This document shows, piece after piece, positions 1 to 6,250 of a stretch of DNA of 20,469 bases (positions are counted from its first letter, which is position 1; each line of letters starts with the position of its first letter). Made by a program: the position numbers and the translations under genes. Source of the stretch: an uncultured Collinsella sp. (lineage in GTDB: Bacteria; Actinomycetota; Coriobacteriia; Coriobacteriales; Coriobacteriaceae). The notes beneath the pieces were generated by a model. The model did not search any database. It was not told the DNA's origin and saw only the letters and a list, made by a program, of their open reading frames with translations. Location of the stretch: contig URHQ01000033.1 in NCBI GenBank assembly GCA_900547655.1, positions 1-20,469 on the forward strand, given 5' to 3'.

Positions 1-497
1 AGGACGCGCGGCTCGAGCGCCAGGATTGCGGCGATGGCGACCTTCTGCTTCTGGCCGCCGGAGAGCGTGGCGATCTCGCGGTTGCGCAGGTCCGCGATTC
101 CCACGGCGTCAAGCGCACCAGCGAGGCGCTCCTCGATCTTGTCATGCGGCACGCCGAAGTTCTCGAGGCCAAAGAGCATCTCGTCCTCGACGACCGAAGC
201 GACCATCTGCGTGTCGATATCCTGCAGCACACTGCCGACGATTTGCGACACGTCGGTGAGCGAGACTTCGCAGGTGTCGTGGCCGTCGACCATGACGGAC
301 CCAAAGAACGTGCCGGTGTAGTGGTGGGGCACGGCGCCCGACAGACAGGCGGCAAGCGTGGACTTGCCGGCGCCCGAGGGTCCGATGATGCCGATGAAAT
401 CTCCCTTGTTCACGCTGAGCGAGATGTGGCTGAGCGCCTGCTCGGTCTGCGTGCCATAGGAGAACGAGACATCGTCGACGTTGATGATCGTTTCCAT
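1..497 (-). CDS. ECF-type ABC transporter ATP-binding protein, 3' part cut by window edge
   Basis: This is the ATPase of an energy-coupling-factor (EcfA/CbiO-like) importer, acting at the cytoplasmic face of the membrane. About 165 N-terminal residues are present. The start METIINVDDVSFSYG carries the usual aromatic A-loop. Walker A GPSGAGKST lies at residues 39-47, a Q-loop region around VLQDIDTQM at 90-98, and the ABC signature LSGGQ at 145-149. The frame runs off the left edge just before Walker B. The ATG at 497 is supported by an AAAGG ribosome site a few bases upstream. It follows the S-component gene (712-1284) on the same strand, with a 214-nt palindrome-rich gap between them. The second ATPase and T component expected of an ECF system would lie beyond the window. 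The family is certain; the substrate is inferred from the upstream attenuator. Confidence 0.9.
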   Translation of the reverse strand, partial: METIINVDDVSFSYGTQTEQALSHISLSVNKGDFIGIIGPSGAGKSTLAACLSGAVPHHYTGTFFGSVMVDGHDTCEVSLTDVSQIVGSVLQDIDTQMVASVVEDEMLFGLENFGVPHDKIEERLAGALDAVGIADLRNREIATLSGGQKQKVAIAAILALEPRV

Positions 498-517
498 GGA
501 TACCTTTCATAGTCATT

Positions 518-557
518 GGGGACGTTCTTTAATGACTAGTCGTTTAAGAACGTCCCC
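518..557. repeat. Perfect 12-bp inverted repeat with adjacent partial direct copy
   Basis: GGGGACGTTCTT (518-529) is perfectly inverted as AAGAACGTCCCC (546-557) around a 16-nt centre. The centre's CTAGTCGTTT (536-545) recurs just downstream (within 561-571), followed there by GGGACAGTC. It therefore looks like one and a half copies of a REP-like unit. It sits directly upstream of the ECF ATPase start on the minus strand, so it lies in the S-to-A intercistronic RNA. It might stabilise mRNA or limit expression of the ATPase. No transposase lies nearby. Confidence 0.7.
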
Positions 558-602
558 AAAAGCTAGTCGTTTGGGACAGTCTTTGGTGGTGAAGCACGGA
601 GA

Positions 603-705
603 CGGCTTTACGAGGGGCCCCAGGTTGGCGCGAGAAAGAGGAGCGAAGCGTACTTGGGTACGCGAGCGACGAATGAACGCCAAGATGGGGTGGCTCGTAA
701 AGCCG
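603..705 (-). repeat. Large nested palindrome after the ECF S-component gene
   Basis: Outer arms at 603-630 and 678-705 are imperfect inverted repeats; their outer 12 bases, CGGCTTTACGAG, pair perfectly. Inside, GCGTAC and GTACGC flank a short TTGG loop near 649-664. Read on the minus strand, the structure begins 6 nt after the S-component stop codon. There is no clear U-run, so it could be a weak terminator, a processing site, or a stabilising structure that sets the ratio of S component to ATPase. It resembles in shape, but not in its internal boxes, the elements at 14276-14402, 17889-17998 and 18092-18220. Confidence 0.75.
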
Positions 706-711
706 AGCGGG

Positions 712-1284
712 TTAGTTGAGCCTAAGAGCCTTCTGGATGGGCAGGTAGAGGGCGCCGACCAGAATGGCGTTAAAGACGGCGGTCATGGCAACGACGGGCA
801 GCATGGCGGCGGCGAGCTCGCCTACCACGCCGAGCATGGCCATCTTGATGACCATGAAGATGACGCCGGAGACAAAGGTGGTCAGGAAGGTTGCGACAAT
901 GGCGATGGCGGGCTTGACTTGACCGTTCTTGCCGGCGGCGTTGACGATGCCGGCCATGAGCATGGCGGCGATGCCCTCGGCGGCAAAATCAACGAACGGC
1001 GAAGTGGTGGTGATCTGGATCACGGCAGCCGAGATAAGGCCAATGACGAGCGCCTGGCCGATGTTGGGGCGAACGACCAGGATGGTGAGGCAGAAGGCCG
1101 AGATGATGAACTCGGGGCTGATCATGCCGCCCGAGATGCCCGAGATGGCCTTGCCGACGGTGAAGTTGAGGATGAAGCCGGCGGCGAGCAGGATGGCAAG
1201 CAGGACGAGGGCGCGGACATCGAGTTTGCCACGGTCGGCGGTCTGGACGGTGCGGGGCTGGGTGGCGGTGGTGTTCTGAGACAT
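712..1284 (-). CDS. ECF transporter S component, probably for tryptophan
   Basis: This is a 190-residue, very hydrophobic protein with about six membrane segments (roughly residues 24-42, 55-72, 76-92, 98-116, 124-147 and 160-182), the size and topology of ECF substrate-binding S components. The ATG at 1284 is preferred because AAAGGA lies about 8 nt upstream; an in-frame extension to 1314 lacks such a site. An ECF ATPase gene lies downstream on the same strand. Upstream is a leader peptide with three tandem Trp codons and an intrinsic terminator, so expression should rise when charged tRNA-Trp is scarce. From that I infer tryptophan, or a precursor or derivative, as the substrate, by analogy with regulated TrpP-type transporters. 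The protein sequence alone does not tell the ligand. Confidence 0.85.
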   Translation of the reverse strand: MSQNTTATQPRTVQTADRGKLDVRALVLLAILLAAGFILNFTVGKAISGISGGMISPEFIISAFCLTILVVRPNIGQALVIGLISAAVIQITTTSPFVDFAAEGIAAMLMAGIVNAAGKNGQVKPAIAIVATFLTTFVSGVIFMVIKMAMLGVVGELAAAMLPVVAMTAVFNAILVGALYLPIQKALRLN

Positions 1285-1329
1285 GGTGAAAATCCTTTCG
1301 GAATGGGAGTGCAAGAGAAAAGCGGAGGC

Positions 1330-1459
1330 GCGTGATGCGAATGCGATCGGGCTCGAGATAGAAAAAGGCCCCCGGTCGAAACCGGAGGCCTTCCAATCAC
1401 CTAGAGCGCAAAAACAGGCGTGAGGGACTCACTGTCGACCGATCGTATTCGCATCACGC
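1330..1459 (-). promoter_or_regulatory. Long-range inverted repeat enclosing the attenuator terminator
   Basis: Bases 1330-1350 and 1439-1459 are 21-nt inverted repeats with a single mismatch. On the minus-strand RNA the 5' arm covers the leader-peptide codons just after the Trp codons (Arg14 to Gly20). The 3' arm lies past the terminator, between it and the S-component ribosome site. Pairing is possible only in read-through transcripts and would loop out the terminator. The role is unknown: it may stabilise the antiterminated RNA or add a translational layer of control. Confidence 0.7.
1362..1392 (-). terminator. Intrinsic terminator of the Trp attenuator
   Basis: On the minus strand AAGGCC, U, CCGGU, a UUCG loop, ACCGG, GG and GGCCUU form a strong stem followed directly by UUUUUC. 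It lies 36 nt after the leader-peptide stop and about 80 nt before the S-component start, the arrangement expected of a transcription attenuator. A GGCGUGA segment overlapping the last Trp codon (1455-1461) can pair with UCACGCC at 1418-1424, a candidate for alternative pairing between leader regions. The antiterminator itself was not resolved by eye. Confidence 0.85.
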
Positions 1460-1497
1460 CACCACCAGTTGTTGAGAGACTTCATTGTGTTCTTCAT
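1429..1497 (-). CDS. Tryptophan leader peptide (22 aa) with Trp-Trp-Trp
   Basis: A small ORF on the minus strand encodes 22 residues. It starts MKNTMKSLNN, then has three consecutive TGG codons (residues 11-13, bases 1459-1467), then RDANTIGRQ and TGA. AAAGGAG at 1506-1512 is an excellent ribosome site about 8 nt from the ATG. Three adjacent Trp codons in so short a peptide are very unlikely by chance. With the terminator at 1362-1392 they form a ribosome-stalling attenuator of the trpL type. When Trp-tRNA is limiting, the ribosome should stall on these codons and permit read-through into the ECF genes. The peptide itself probably has no function beyond being translated. Automated gene callers would normally miss it. 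Confidence 0.88.
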   Translation of the reverse strand: MKNTMKSLNNWWWRDANTIGRQ

Positions 1498-1555
1498 GTT
1501 GGTGGCTCCTTTCGTGATGCCGTGGCGCGGTCGCACCTAGTTGCTGTTGCGCTGC

Positions 1556-1561
1556 ACTATA
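1556..1561 (-). promoter_or_regulatory. Possible -10 box for the leader/ECF operon
   Basis: TATAGT on the minus strand lies about 45 nt upstream of the leader-peptide ribosome site, inside an imperfect palindrome GCTG(TG)CTATAG(TG)CAGC. No good -35 is seen at 17 nt. A 9-bp AT-rich inverted repeat (AAATCTTTT at 1584-1592, AAAAGATTT at 1596-1604) lies just upstream and could be an operator or part of the promoter. Confidence 0.4.
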
Positions 1562-1639
1562 GCACAGCAAAGTGTGTGCGGGGAAATCTTTTTTGAAAAG
1601 ATTTCAGGCGGGTTTCCCGTCGGTCAAAAAGGCGGGTTA

Positions 1640-1673
1640 AGCGGGCGAGGCTGCCATTGCTGCCTCGCCCGCT
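1640..1673 (-). terminator. Terminator of the C69 dipeptidase gene
   Basis: AGCGGGCGAGGC (1640-1651) pairs perfectly with GCCTCGCCCGCT (1662-1673). The hairpin begins 11 nt after the dipeptidase stop codon on the minus strand. A TTTTT run follows a little further on (1626-1630), so termination is likely but the U-run is displaced. Confidence 0.7.
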
Positions 1674-1684
1674 CAGCTAAGACG

Positions 1685-3628
1685 TTACTCCTTATTGCGA
1701 CGGTAGAGGAAGTAACCGCCCGCGGAGATGACGGCAACGCCAGCGATGGCGAATGCAGCCACCACGCGGCCATCAAAACGATCACCGGTGGTGGGCAGGC
1801 CGCCCTTGGTGTTCGTCTTGTTGGTGGTTACCGTGGTCGTGGTGTCCGACTTGCCAGGCTTCTCGGGCTTGGTGGTGGGCTGCTCGGGCTTAACGGGCTG
1901 CTCGGGGGTACCGGGCTGCTCAGGAGTACCAGGCTGCTCGGGAGTGCCAGGCTGATCCGGGGTTACCGGGTCGGTGGCAAGAGCGTCCTTGGCGTAGGTG
2001 ATGGACACCTTGAGGCCGTTGGTCTCGGTGTTCAGGTCGCTCGGGGTGAAGGGCTGGTCGAAGTTTCCGGCCTTCTGATAGGCGCGCATCTCCTGGAGCA
2101 GTGCCTTGCACTTCTTGTAGGTGTTCTCGGTAGCAGCCTTGCCGGCCTTGTTGGCCAGGGCAGTGCGGCCCTCGGTGGTCGTCTCGGCCAGCATGGCGGT
2201 GTCGACTTCCTTGTTCTGCTCGATGAGCTCGTTCTGGAGCGCATCAAGGTAGGTGCGGACGCTGGTGGCGAATTGTGCGCGGTTCGCGAAGCAAAGCGAG
2301 TTGATGTCCATCAGGACGTAGTTAATGGAGTTCTCGGGCTCCTCGTTGTTCACGATGTCCGTCTCTTCGCAGTGATCGTAGGACACATCCTGATTGCTGA
2401 AGTAGGGGCTGACCTCGGTGAGCAGTGCAGAGTACAGAGGAATAGCGACGGAGTAGGCGGCGCGGGAGAGCATCTCCCACTGAATGGTCGCGATCTCGGG
2501 GTCCATGCCCTGACGGATCTGGAAGAGGTTGGTCTCGGTGCTTCTTTCGGTGCCGATGGCGTAGACACCGTCGGTGTTGGCGTTGAGGCCGGGGACATTT
2601 TCGCCGCGGTTGCCAAATGCACGGATCATCTCAAAGGTGTTCCAGTCGGACTTGCCGGGCTTGAAGAACAGGGGCTGGATCTCGCTGACCATGGCTCCGA
2701 TTTGGTCGGGGCCTTTTTCCGGTTTAACCGTGACGATGTCGTAATCCGCACCCTTGGTCAACGGGGCCATGAAGTAATCGCGGCCCTGGACATAGCGAGT
2801 CCACTGATGAACGCCGGAATCGGCGACGCTTTTGCCATAGGTCTTGGCAACGTCGAGCTTGCCGTCGGTGTACTCGGCGAAGCCATTTTTCTCGGGCATG
2901 GTCTGGATGCCCTCGGAGTGGAGGCAGTTCTCGGCGTCATCAAGGTTGACATCGTAATTGAGTCCGCCGATGTTGGGGTTGAGTGAGGCGACGTCATCGG
3001 CGAGCTTCATGGCGATCCACTGGTGGCCGGAAAGTGCGGCAAACAGCCAAGTCTCGTTGCTGTCGGCGATGATAATCTGATCGTTGCCGTTGGCGCCCTG
3101 CTCGTCGATGATCTTGCCGAGGAGCTCGACACCCTCACGTGCTTTGGCACTTTCGCCTAAGATAACGCTGCCGTAGCTATACTCGCCAATGCCAGTGTCG
3201 GTCAGGGGGTCTGCCTTGGCGGCTTTATCGTTCATGTTGGTGGTCAGCGTTGCGGAGCAGGACACGCCCTTCTCGTTGATGCCTGCCTCAGAGTAGGCAT
3301 CATAGCGCCCGTGCCACTGCGAAGGATGATCGCGCACGTAGCTATAACGATATGTAGTCTTGGTCGACCTGTATGAGAAGTCGGACTCGTCTGAGCCGTA
3401 GGTATACCCGGGGGCATGCGACGGCTCAATGCCAAAGTGCTTGAGGTAGCGCGGGCCAAAGTCCTCGGCGCGACCATAGTACGTGTTGTTGTCGGCCGTA
3501 AGGTTTTTGCCCATGTACATTTGCGTGCAGGCGAGCGCAGATGTCGGCATGGACATGATGGTCGCAGCTCCAAAGGCGAGGCCTATGCCTAGCTTCTTGA
3601 GCGCGTTGACGGGGTGAGTTTTCCTCAT
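1685..3628 (-). CDS. Secreted, cell-wall-anchored C69 family dipeptidase
   Basis: This 647-residue protein hydrolyses dipeptides or short peptides outside the cell as an N-terminal-nucleophile cysteine hydrolase (peptidase C69, PepD-like). Residues 1-33 form a signal peptide ending TSALA; the next residue, Cys34 in ACTQMYMGKNL, is the expected catalytic nucleophile, so signal cleavage would also expose the active site. The typical early segment YYGRAEDFGPRY follows. The C-terminus has Pro-rich GTPEQP repeats (about 553-590), a Thr/Lys linker, LPTTG at 611-615, a hydrophobic segment and RRNKE, which is a complete sortase sorting signal. The start is supported by GGGAGGG upstream. It has its own leader and terminator, so it is probably monocistronic. 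A role in peptide scavenging is inferred. Confidence 0.93.
   Translation of the reverse strand: MRKTHPVNALKKLGIGLAFGAATIMSMPTSALACTQMYMGKNLTADNNTYYGRAEDFGPRYLKHFGIEPSHAPGYTYGSDESDFSYRSTKTTYRYSYVRDHPSQWHGRYDAYSEAGINEKGVSCSATLTTNMNDKAAKADPLTDTGIGEYSYGSVILGESAKAREGVELLGKIIDEQGANGNDQIIIADSNETWLFAALSGHQWIAMKLADDVASLNPNIGGLNYDVNLDDAENCLHSEGIQTMPEKNGFAEYTDGKLDVAKTYGKSVADSGVHQWTRYVQGRDYFMAPLTKGADYDIVTVKPEKGPDQIGAMVSEIQPLFFKPGKSDWNTFEMIRAFGNRGENVPGLNANTDGVYAIGTERSTETNLFQIRQGMDPEIATIQWEMLSRAAYSVAIPLYSALLTEVSPYFSNQDVSYDHCEETDIVNNEEPENSINYVLMDINSLCFANRAQFATSVRTYLDALQNELIEQNKEVDTAMLAETTTEGRTALANKAGKAATENTYKKCKALLQEMRAYQKAGNFDQPFTPSDLNTETNGLKVSITYAKDALATDPVTPDQPGTPEQPGTPEQPGTPEQPVKPEQPTTKPEKPGKSDTTTTVTTNKTNTKGGLPTTGDRFDGRVVAAFAIAGVAVISAGGYFLYRRNKE
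1877..1966 (-). repeat. Five 18-bp tandem repeats in the C69 gene (Pro-rich spacer)
   Basis: Five adjacent 18-bp units (1877-1894, 1895-1912, 1913-1930, 1931-1948, 1949-1966) encode six-residue units of the form GTPEQP; the end units read VKPEQP and VTPDQP. They form the wall-spanning spacer before the LPTTG anchor. The three central units are nearly identical, so copy number is likely to vary between strains by slippage or recombination. Confidence 0.85.
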
Positions 3629-3773
3629 TTTCCCTCCCAGCGTGCGAAAGCCCTCCGTTGCCAGAGGGCTTCAGCCAATAAAGACACCCCATTAGCGTAA
3701 CGAACTGGAAACAATATTCATCTATGAAAGAAACTTACTCGATAAGCGTGATGAAATATGCGATGAGCGGTTA

Positions 3774-3779
3774 ATTATA
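3774..3779 (-). promoter_or_regulatory. Likely -10 box of the C69 dipeptidase promoter
   Basis: A consensus TATAAT on the minus strand, in an AT-rich stretch about 145 nt before the dipeptidase start. The hexamer 17 nt upstream (TTAAAG) is a weak -35. This would give a leader of about 140 nt that contains the 3648-3671 hairpin. Confidence 0.5.
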
Positions 3780-3864
3780 CTCAGTTTGTAGCTTTACTTT
3801 AATAAAGACGCCCTGTAATTACTGTAGCCGAATAAAGTAGCTGGGAATGCTCGAAATGAAAATC

Positions 3865-3898
3865 CCCCGCTGTTTGGCAAATGCATAAACAGCAGGGG
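3865..3898 (-). terminator. Terminator after the small membrane peptide gene
   Basis: On the minus strand CCCCTGCTGTTT (3887-3898) pairs with AAACAGCGGGG (3865-3875), allowing one mismatch or bulge, across an 11-nt loop. GATTTTCATTT follows. It ends the transcription unit formed by the lipid-kinase gene and the 30-residue peptide gene. Confidence 0.75.
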
Positions 3899-3934
3899 AG
3901 ACGATAATTGGATGAAAATCATACCAATGTGGAA

Positions 3935-4027
3935 TTACTTCTTCCGGCGGTGGATCACGTTGATCGCATAGCCGACGAGCATGGCCAAAACGATGATGAT
4001 AAAGCCGAGCAGGGGATTGTCGTTCAT
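3935..4027 (-). CDS. Small single-span membrane peptide (30 aa), coupled to the lipid kinase
   Basis: This short ORF encodes 30 residues. MNDNPLL is followed by a hydrophobic segment FIIIVLAMLVGYAINVI (about residues 9-25) and the basic tail HRRKK, predicting one transmembrane helix with a positive end. A perfect AGGAGG (4033-4038) lies 5 nt before the ATG and overlaps the TAG stop of the upstream lipid-kinase gene, so translation is probably coupled. A good terminator follows at 3865-3898. I do not recognise a family. From its position it could be a membrane partner of the kinase, but that is only inference. Confidence 0.7.
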   Translation of the reverse strand: MNDNPLLGFIIIVLAMLVGYAINVIHRRKK

Positions 4028-4036
4028 GGGGTCCTC

Positions 4037-4954
4037 CTATTTTCCGAGCGGGGAGAATTCGTCGACGATGAGGTCGAGGCATTGTGGAAGCGCGCGGGCT
4101 CCAAAGACGCCCGAATTGCTGGAGATAATCTCGCCATCGAACTGCATGCCCAGCGACGGGGTGCAGGTGATCTTGGCTTCCTTGGTCTGGATGATCTTGA
4201 ACTGCGGGCGCCCGAGTACCTTGCCGGCGGGGTCAAGCGCAGCGGTGATCACGGTAGGCAGCAGCTGCACAGTGCGCACGGGTTCGATGACCGCAATGTC
4301 GACCATGCCATCGTTCATGCGGCAGTCGGGGAACAGGTTGATGTCGTTTTGGATGACCGAGGTGTTGCCGGCCATGCAGCAAATGCCGTCGAGCTCCTCG
4401 ACAATGCCGTCATGCTCAATGGTAAAGTGCGCTACCGTAGGGTTGGGCGTGGCGAGCGCAGAGAGGAAGTAGGCGATCTCGCCGATGTCGTTTTTGGTGG
4501 GGGCGGCCTTCATCATGATCTCGGCGTCGAAGCCCGAGCCGGCGATGATGATGAAGCCGTGGCGCTTCTCGTTGCCGTTCTCGTCGAGCCAAAAGAGCTC
4601 GCCCATGTCGACTTTGACCGTGCGACCGGCACGGCAGGCCTTGGCGAGCGCCGCCGCCTCGGGGGCATTGCCGATGTTGTTGAAGAACAGGCAGGCCGTA
4701 CCGGAGGGGAAGACGAGCGTGGGGACACCGCATCCGCGCATCTGGTCGAGCACGTTGGAGACAGTGCCGTCGCCGCCCGAAACGACCACGCGGTCAAACT
4801 CGCGCACGTCTGCCACGGCGTCCTCGGGTTCCATGCCATCGCCGATAAAGCGCATCACGACCTCGTCGCCGCCCTGTGCAAGGGCGTGCGTGAATGCGAA
4901 GATTTCATCTGAGCTGGGGCCCGATGCCGGGTTGTGGATGATAAGGCAGCGCAT
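4037..4954 (-). CDS. Diacylglycerol kinase / lipid kinase family protein (DAGK catalytic domain)
   Basis: This 305-residue protein is of the DagK/YegS/LCB5 type, which phosphorylates diacylglycerol or related lipids with ATP at the inner face of the membrane. The N-terminus RCLIIHNPASG (2-12) and the nucleotide-binding VVSGGDGTVSNVL (57-69) are hallmark motifs. The usual PxGTxNDFAR motif appears here as PSGTACLFFNN, so the Asn-Asp pair is replaced. That may be a subfamily trait or mean another substrate. The ATG at 4954 has only a weak GGGAA upstream. It is divergent from ribonuclease D and is followed immediately by the 30-residue membrane peptide gene. Family confidence is high; the exact lipid is unknown. 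Confidence 0.88.
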   Translation of the reverse strand: MRCLIIHNPASGPSSDEIFAFTHALAQGGDEVVMRFIGDGMEPEDAVADVREFDRVVVSGGDGTVSNVLDQMRGCGVPTLVFPSGTACLFFNNIGNAPEAAALAKACRAGRTVKVDMGELFWLDENGNEKRHGFIIIAGSGFDAEIMMKAAPTKNDIGEIAYFLSALATPNPTVAHFTIEHDGIVEELDGICCMAGNTSVIQNDINLFPDCRMNDGMVDIAVIEPVRTVQLLPTVITAALDPAGKVLGRPQFKIIQTKEAKITCTPSLGMQFDGEIISSNSGVFGARALPQCLDLIVDEFSPLGK

Positions 4955-4982
4955 ACTTACGTTCCCGTTCTGTGACTAACCG

Positions 4983-4990
4983 AGTATAGT
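4983..4990. promoter_or_regulatory. Overlapping -10-like boxes between lipid kinase and RNase D
   Basis: AGTATAGT contains TATAGT on the plus strand (4985-4990) and TATACT on the minus strand (4983-4988). It lies in the 98-nt gap between two divergent genes, so one element may serve both directions. Neither side has a convincing -35, so this is tentative. Confidence 0.3.
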
Positions 4991-5052
4991 TGTAAGGCAA
5001 TGCCGATATCCTACCCGTGTTTTTCGGGCCTAACCTTATTCGATGGGTTGAT

Positions 5053-6186
5053 ATGTACATTTCCACACATCAGGCTCTACTCGACTTTTGCCAGCGCGCC
5101 CGTGAGTTCGACGCGATTGCCGTCGATACCGAGTTTTTGCGCGAGCGCACGTTCCATCCGCGTCTATGTTTGGTTCAGATTGCCACCCCTGCTGAGAGCG
5201 TCGCGGTCGATCCCCTGGTAATCGACGACCTATCGCCGCTGGCCGAGCTTATGGCCGACGAGAGCGTGACCAAGGTCTTCCACGCGTGCTCGCAGGATAT
5301 GGAGGTCATGCTCCATACCGTGGGCGTGCTGCCACGACCGATTTTCGATACGCAGGTCGCCGCCGCCTTTTTGGGCGAGCGCCAGCAGATTTCGTATGGC
5401 GCGCTTGTTCAGACGTTCTGCGGCGTATCGCTGCCCAAGACCGAGTCACTGACCGACTGGTCGCGCCGCCCGCTGACCGATAAGCAGATTGAGTATGCGA
5501 TCGATGACGTCAAGTACCTGATCGTCGCCTATACCGAGATGATGAGCCGCCTGCGCGAGCTGGGCCGTGTGGACTGGGTGCTCGACGAGCTGCGCCCGCT
5601 GGCTGACGAGTCGCACTATCGCGCCGATCGCCACGAGGCGTTCCGCAAGGTCAAGCGCATCAATTCGTGCAGCCGTCATCAGCTGGGTATCGCGCGCGAG
5701 CTCGCCGCCTGGCGCGAGGACCGCGCCGAGCGGCGCAACATCCCACGCAAGTGGGTCATGTCCGACGACACGCTGCTAGCGCTCGTTAAGCGCAATCCCG
5801 TGCGCGTTGAGGAGTTCCGTAGCATTCGCGGTACCGATCAATTGGGGGAGCGCGACGTGGACGGTGCGCTCATGGCCATCAAGCGCGGTGCGAGCTGTCC
5901 GCACGATCGCCTGCCGCTCTTGGTGCGCGGACATCGTCAGATTTCGCCGGAGCTGGAGAGCGTGACTGACCTTATGTATGCGCTTATCCGCCTGGTTGCC
6001 GAGCGCTCAGGCGTTGCGACCTCGGTCATTGCCTCGCGCGATGACCTGGCCGACTACATTGAGCATCCCGAGCAGAGCCGCCTGCGCGAAGGTTGGCGCT
6101 TTGAGCTTGTGGGCTCGCGCCTGGACGATCTGCTTTCCGGCAATATGGGGTTGACGGTGAAGGACGGCAAAATCGAGCTCCTGTAG
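5053..6186 (+). CDS. rnd: Ribonuclease D (DEDDy 3'-5' exoribonuclease with HRDC domain)
   Basis: This 378-residue enzyme trims the 3' ends of tRNA and other structured RNA precursors in the cytoplasm. The DEDDy exonuclease motifs are visible: VDTEF (24-28) as Exo I, HACSQDMEVM (78-87) as Exo II, and YAIDDVKYL (148-156) as Exo III with the Tyr and Asp. An HRDC-type helical region follows at about 200-280 (HQLGIARELAAWREDRAE). I chose the ATG at 5053 because MYISTHQALLDFC is the usual start of the family; the frame stays open to a GTG at 5017, but that has no ribosome site. It is divergent from the lipid-kinase gene and leads a run of same-strand housekeeping genes. Confidence 0.93.
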   Translation: MYISTHQALLDFCQRAREFDAIAVDTEFLRERTFHPRLCLVQIATPAESVAVDPLVIDDLSPLAELMADESVTKVFHACSQDMEVMLHTVGVLPRPIFDTQVAAAFLGERQQISYGALVQTFCGVSLPKTESLTDWSRRPLTDKQIEYAIDDVKYLIVAYTEMMSRLRELGRVDWVLDELRPLADESHYRADRHEAFRKVKRINSCSRHQLGIARELAAWREDRAERRNIPRKWVMSDDTLLALVKRNPVRVEEFRSIRGTDQLGERDVDGALMAIKRGASCPHDRLPLLVRGHRQISPELESVTDLMYALIRLVAERSGVATSVIASRDDLADYIEHPEQSRLREGWRFELVGSRLDDLLSGNMGLTVKDGKIELL

Positions 6187-6250
6187 GGAAGCCTAGCCGG
6201 TTGAGTGGGTAAAATGCCTCCAACGTGTAACTCGACTCGGAGGAATTCGC

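Larger units (their letters stand above)
3629..3934. other. 306-nt gene-free region upstream of the C69 gene
   Basis: This AT-richer stretch holds the dipeptidase leader and promoter, and the terminator of the diacylglycerol-kinase transcription unit (3865-3898). A hairpin AAGCCCTC (3648-3655) / GAGGGCTT (3664-3671) lies in the dipeptidase 5' leader, 20 nt before the ATG. On the minus strand it is followed only by a short T-run (TTTC), so it may be an RNA-stabilising hairpin or a weak attenuator. No ORF with a ribosome site was seen. Confidence 0.6.

Noticed and set aside
481..1335. 284-residue open frame on the plus strand across the ECF S gene
   Set aside because: It is a low-complexity, Gly/Asp-rich shadow of the S-component gene and would run through the attenuator region; no ribosome site or recognisable domain.
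1877..1966. CRISPR array or minisatellite
   Set aside because: Units are contiguous 18-bp coding repeats without spacers that encode the Pro-rich linker of the surface protein.
1541..2986. 481-residue open frame on the plus strand across the C69 gene
   Set aside because: Antisense shadow of a clearly coding gene with signal peptide and LPTTG motif; composition is typical of GC-rich mirror frames.
5017..5052. GTG start for ribonuclease D 12 codons upstream
   Set aside because: No ribosome site, and the extra residues are not typical of the family; ATG at 5053 gives the standard N-terminus.
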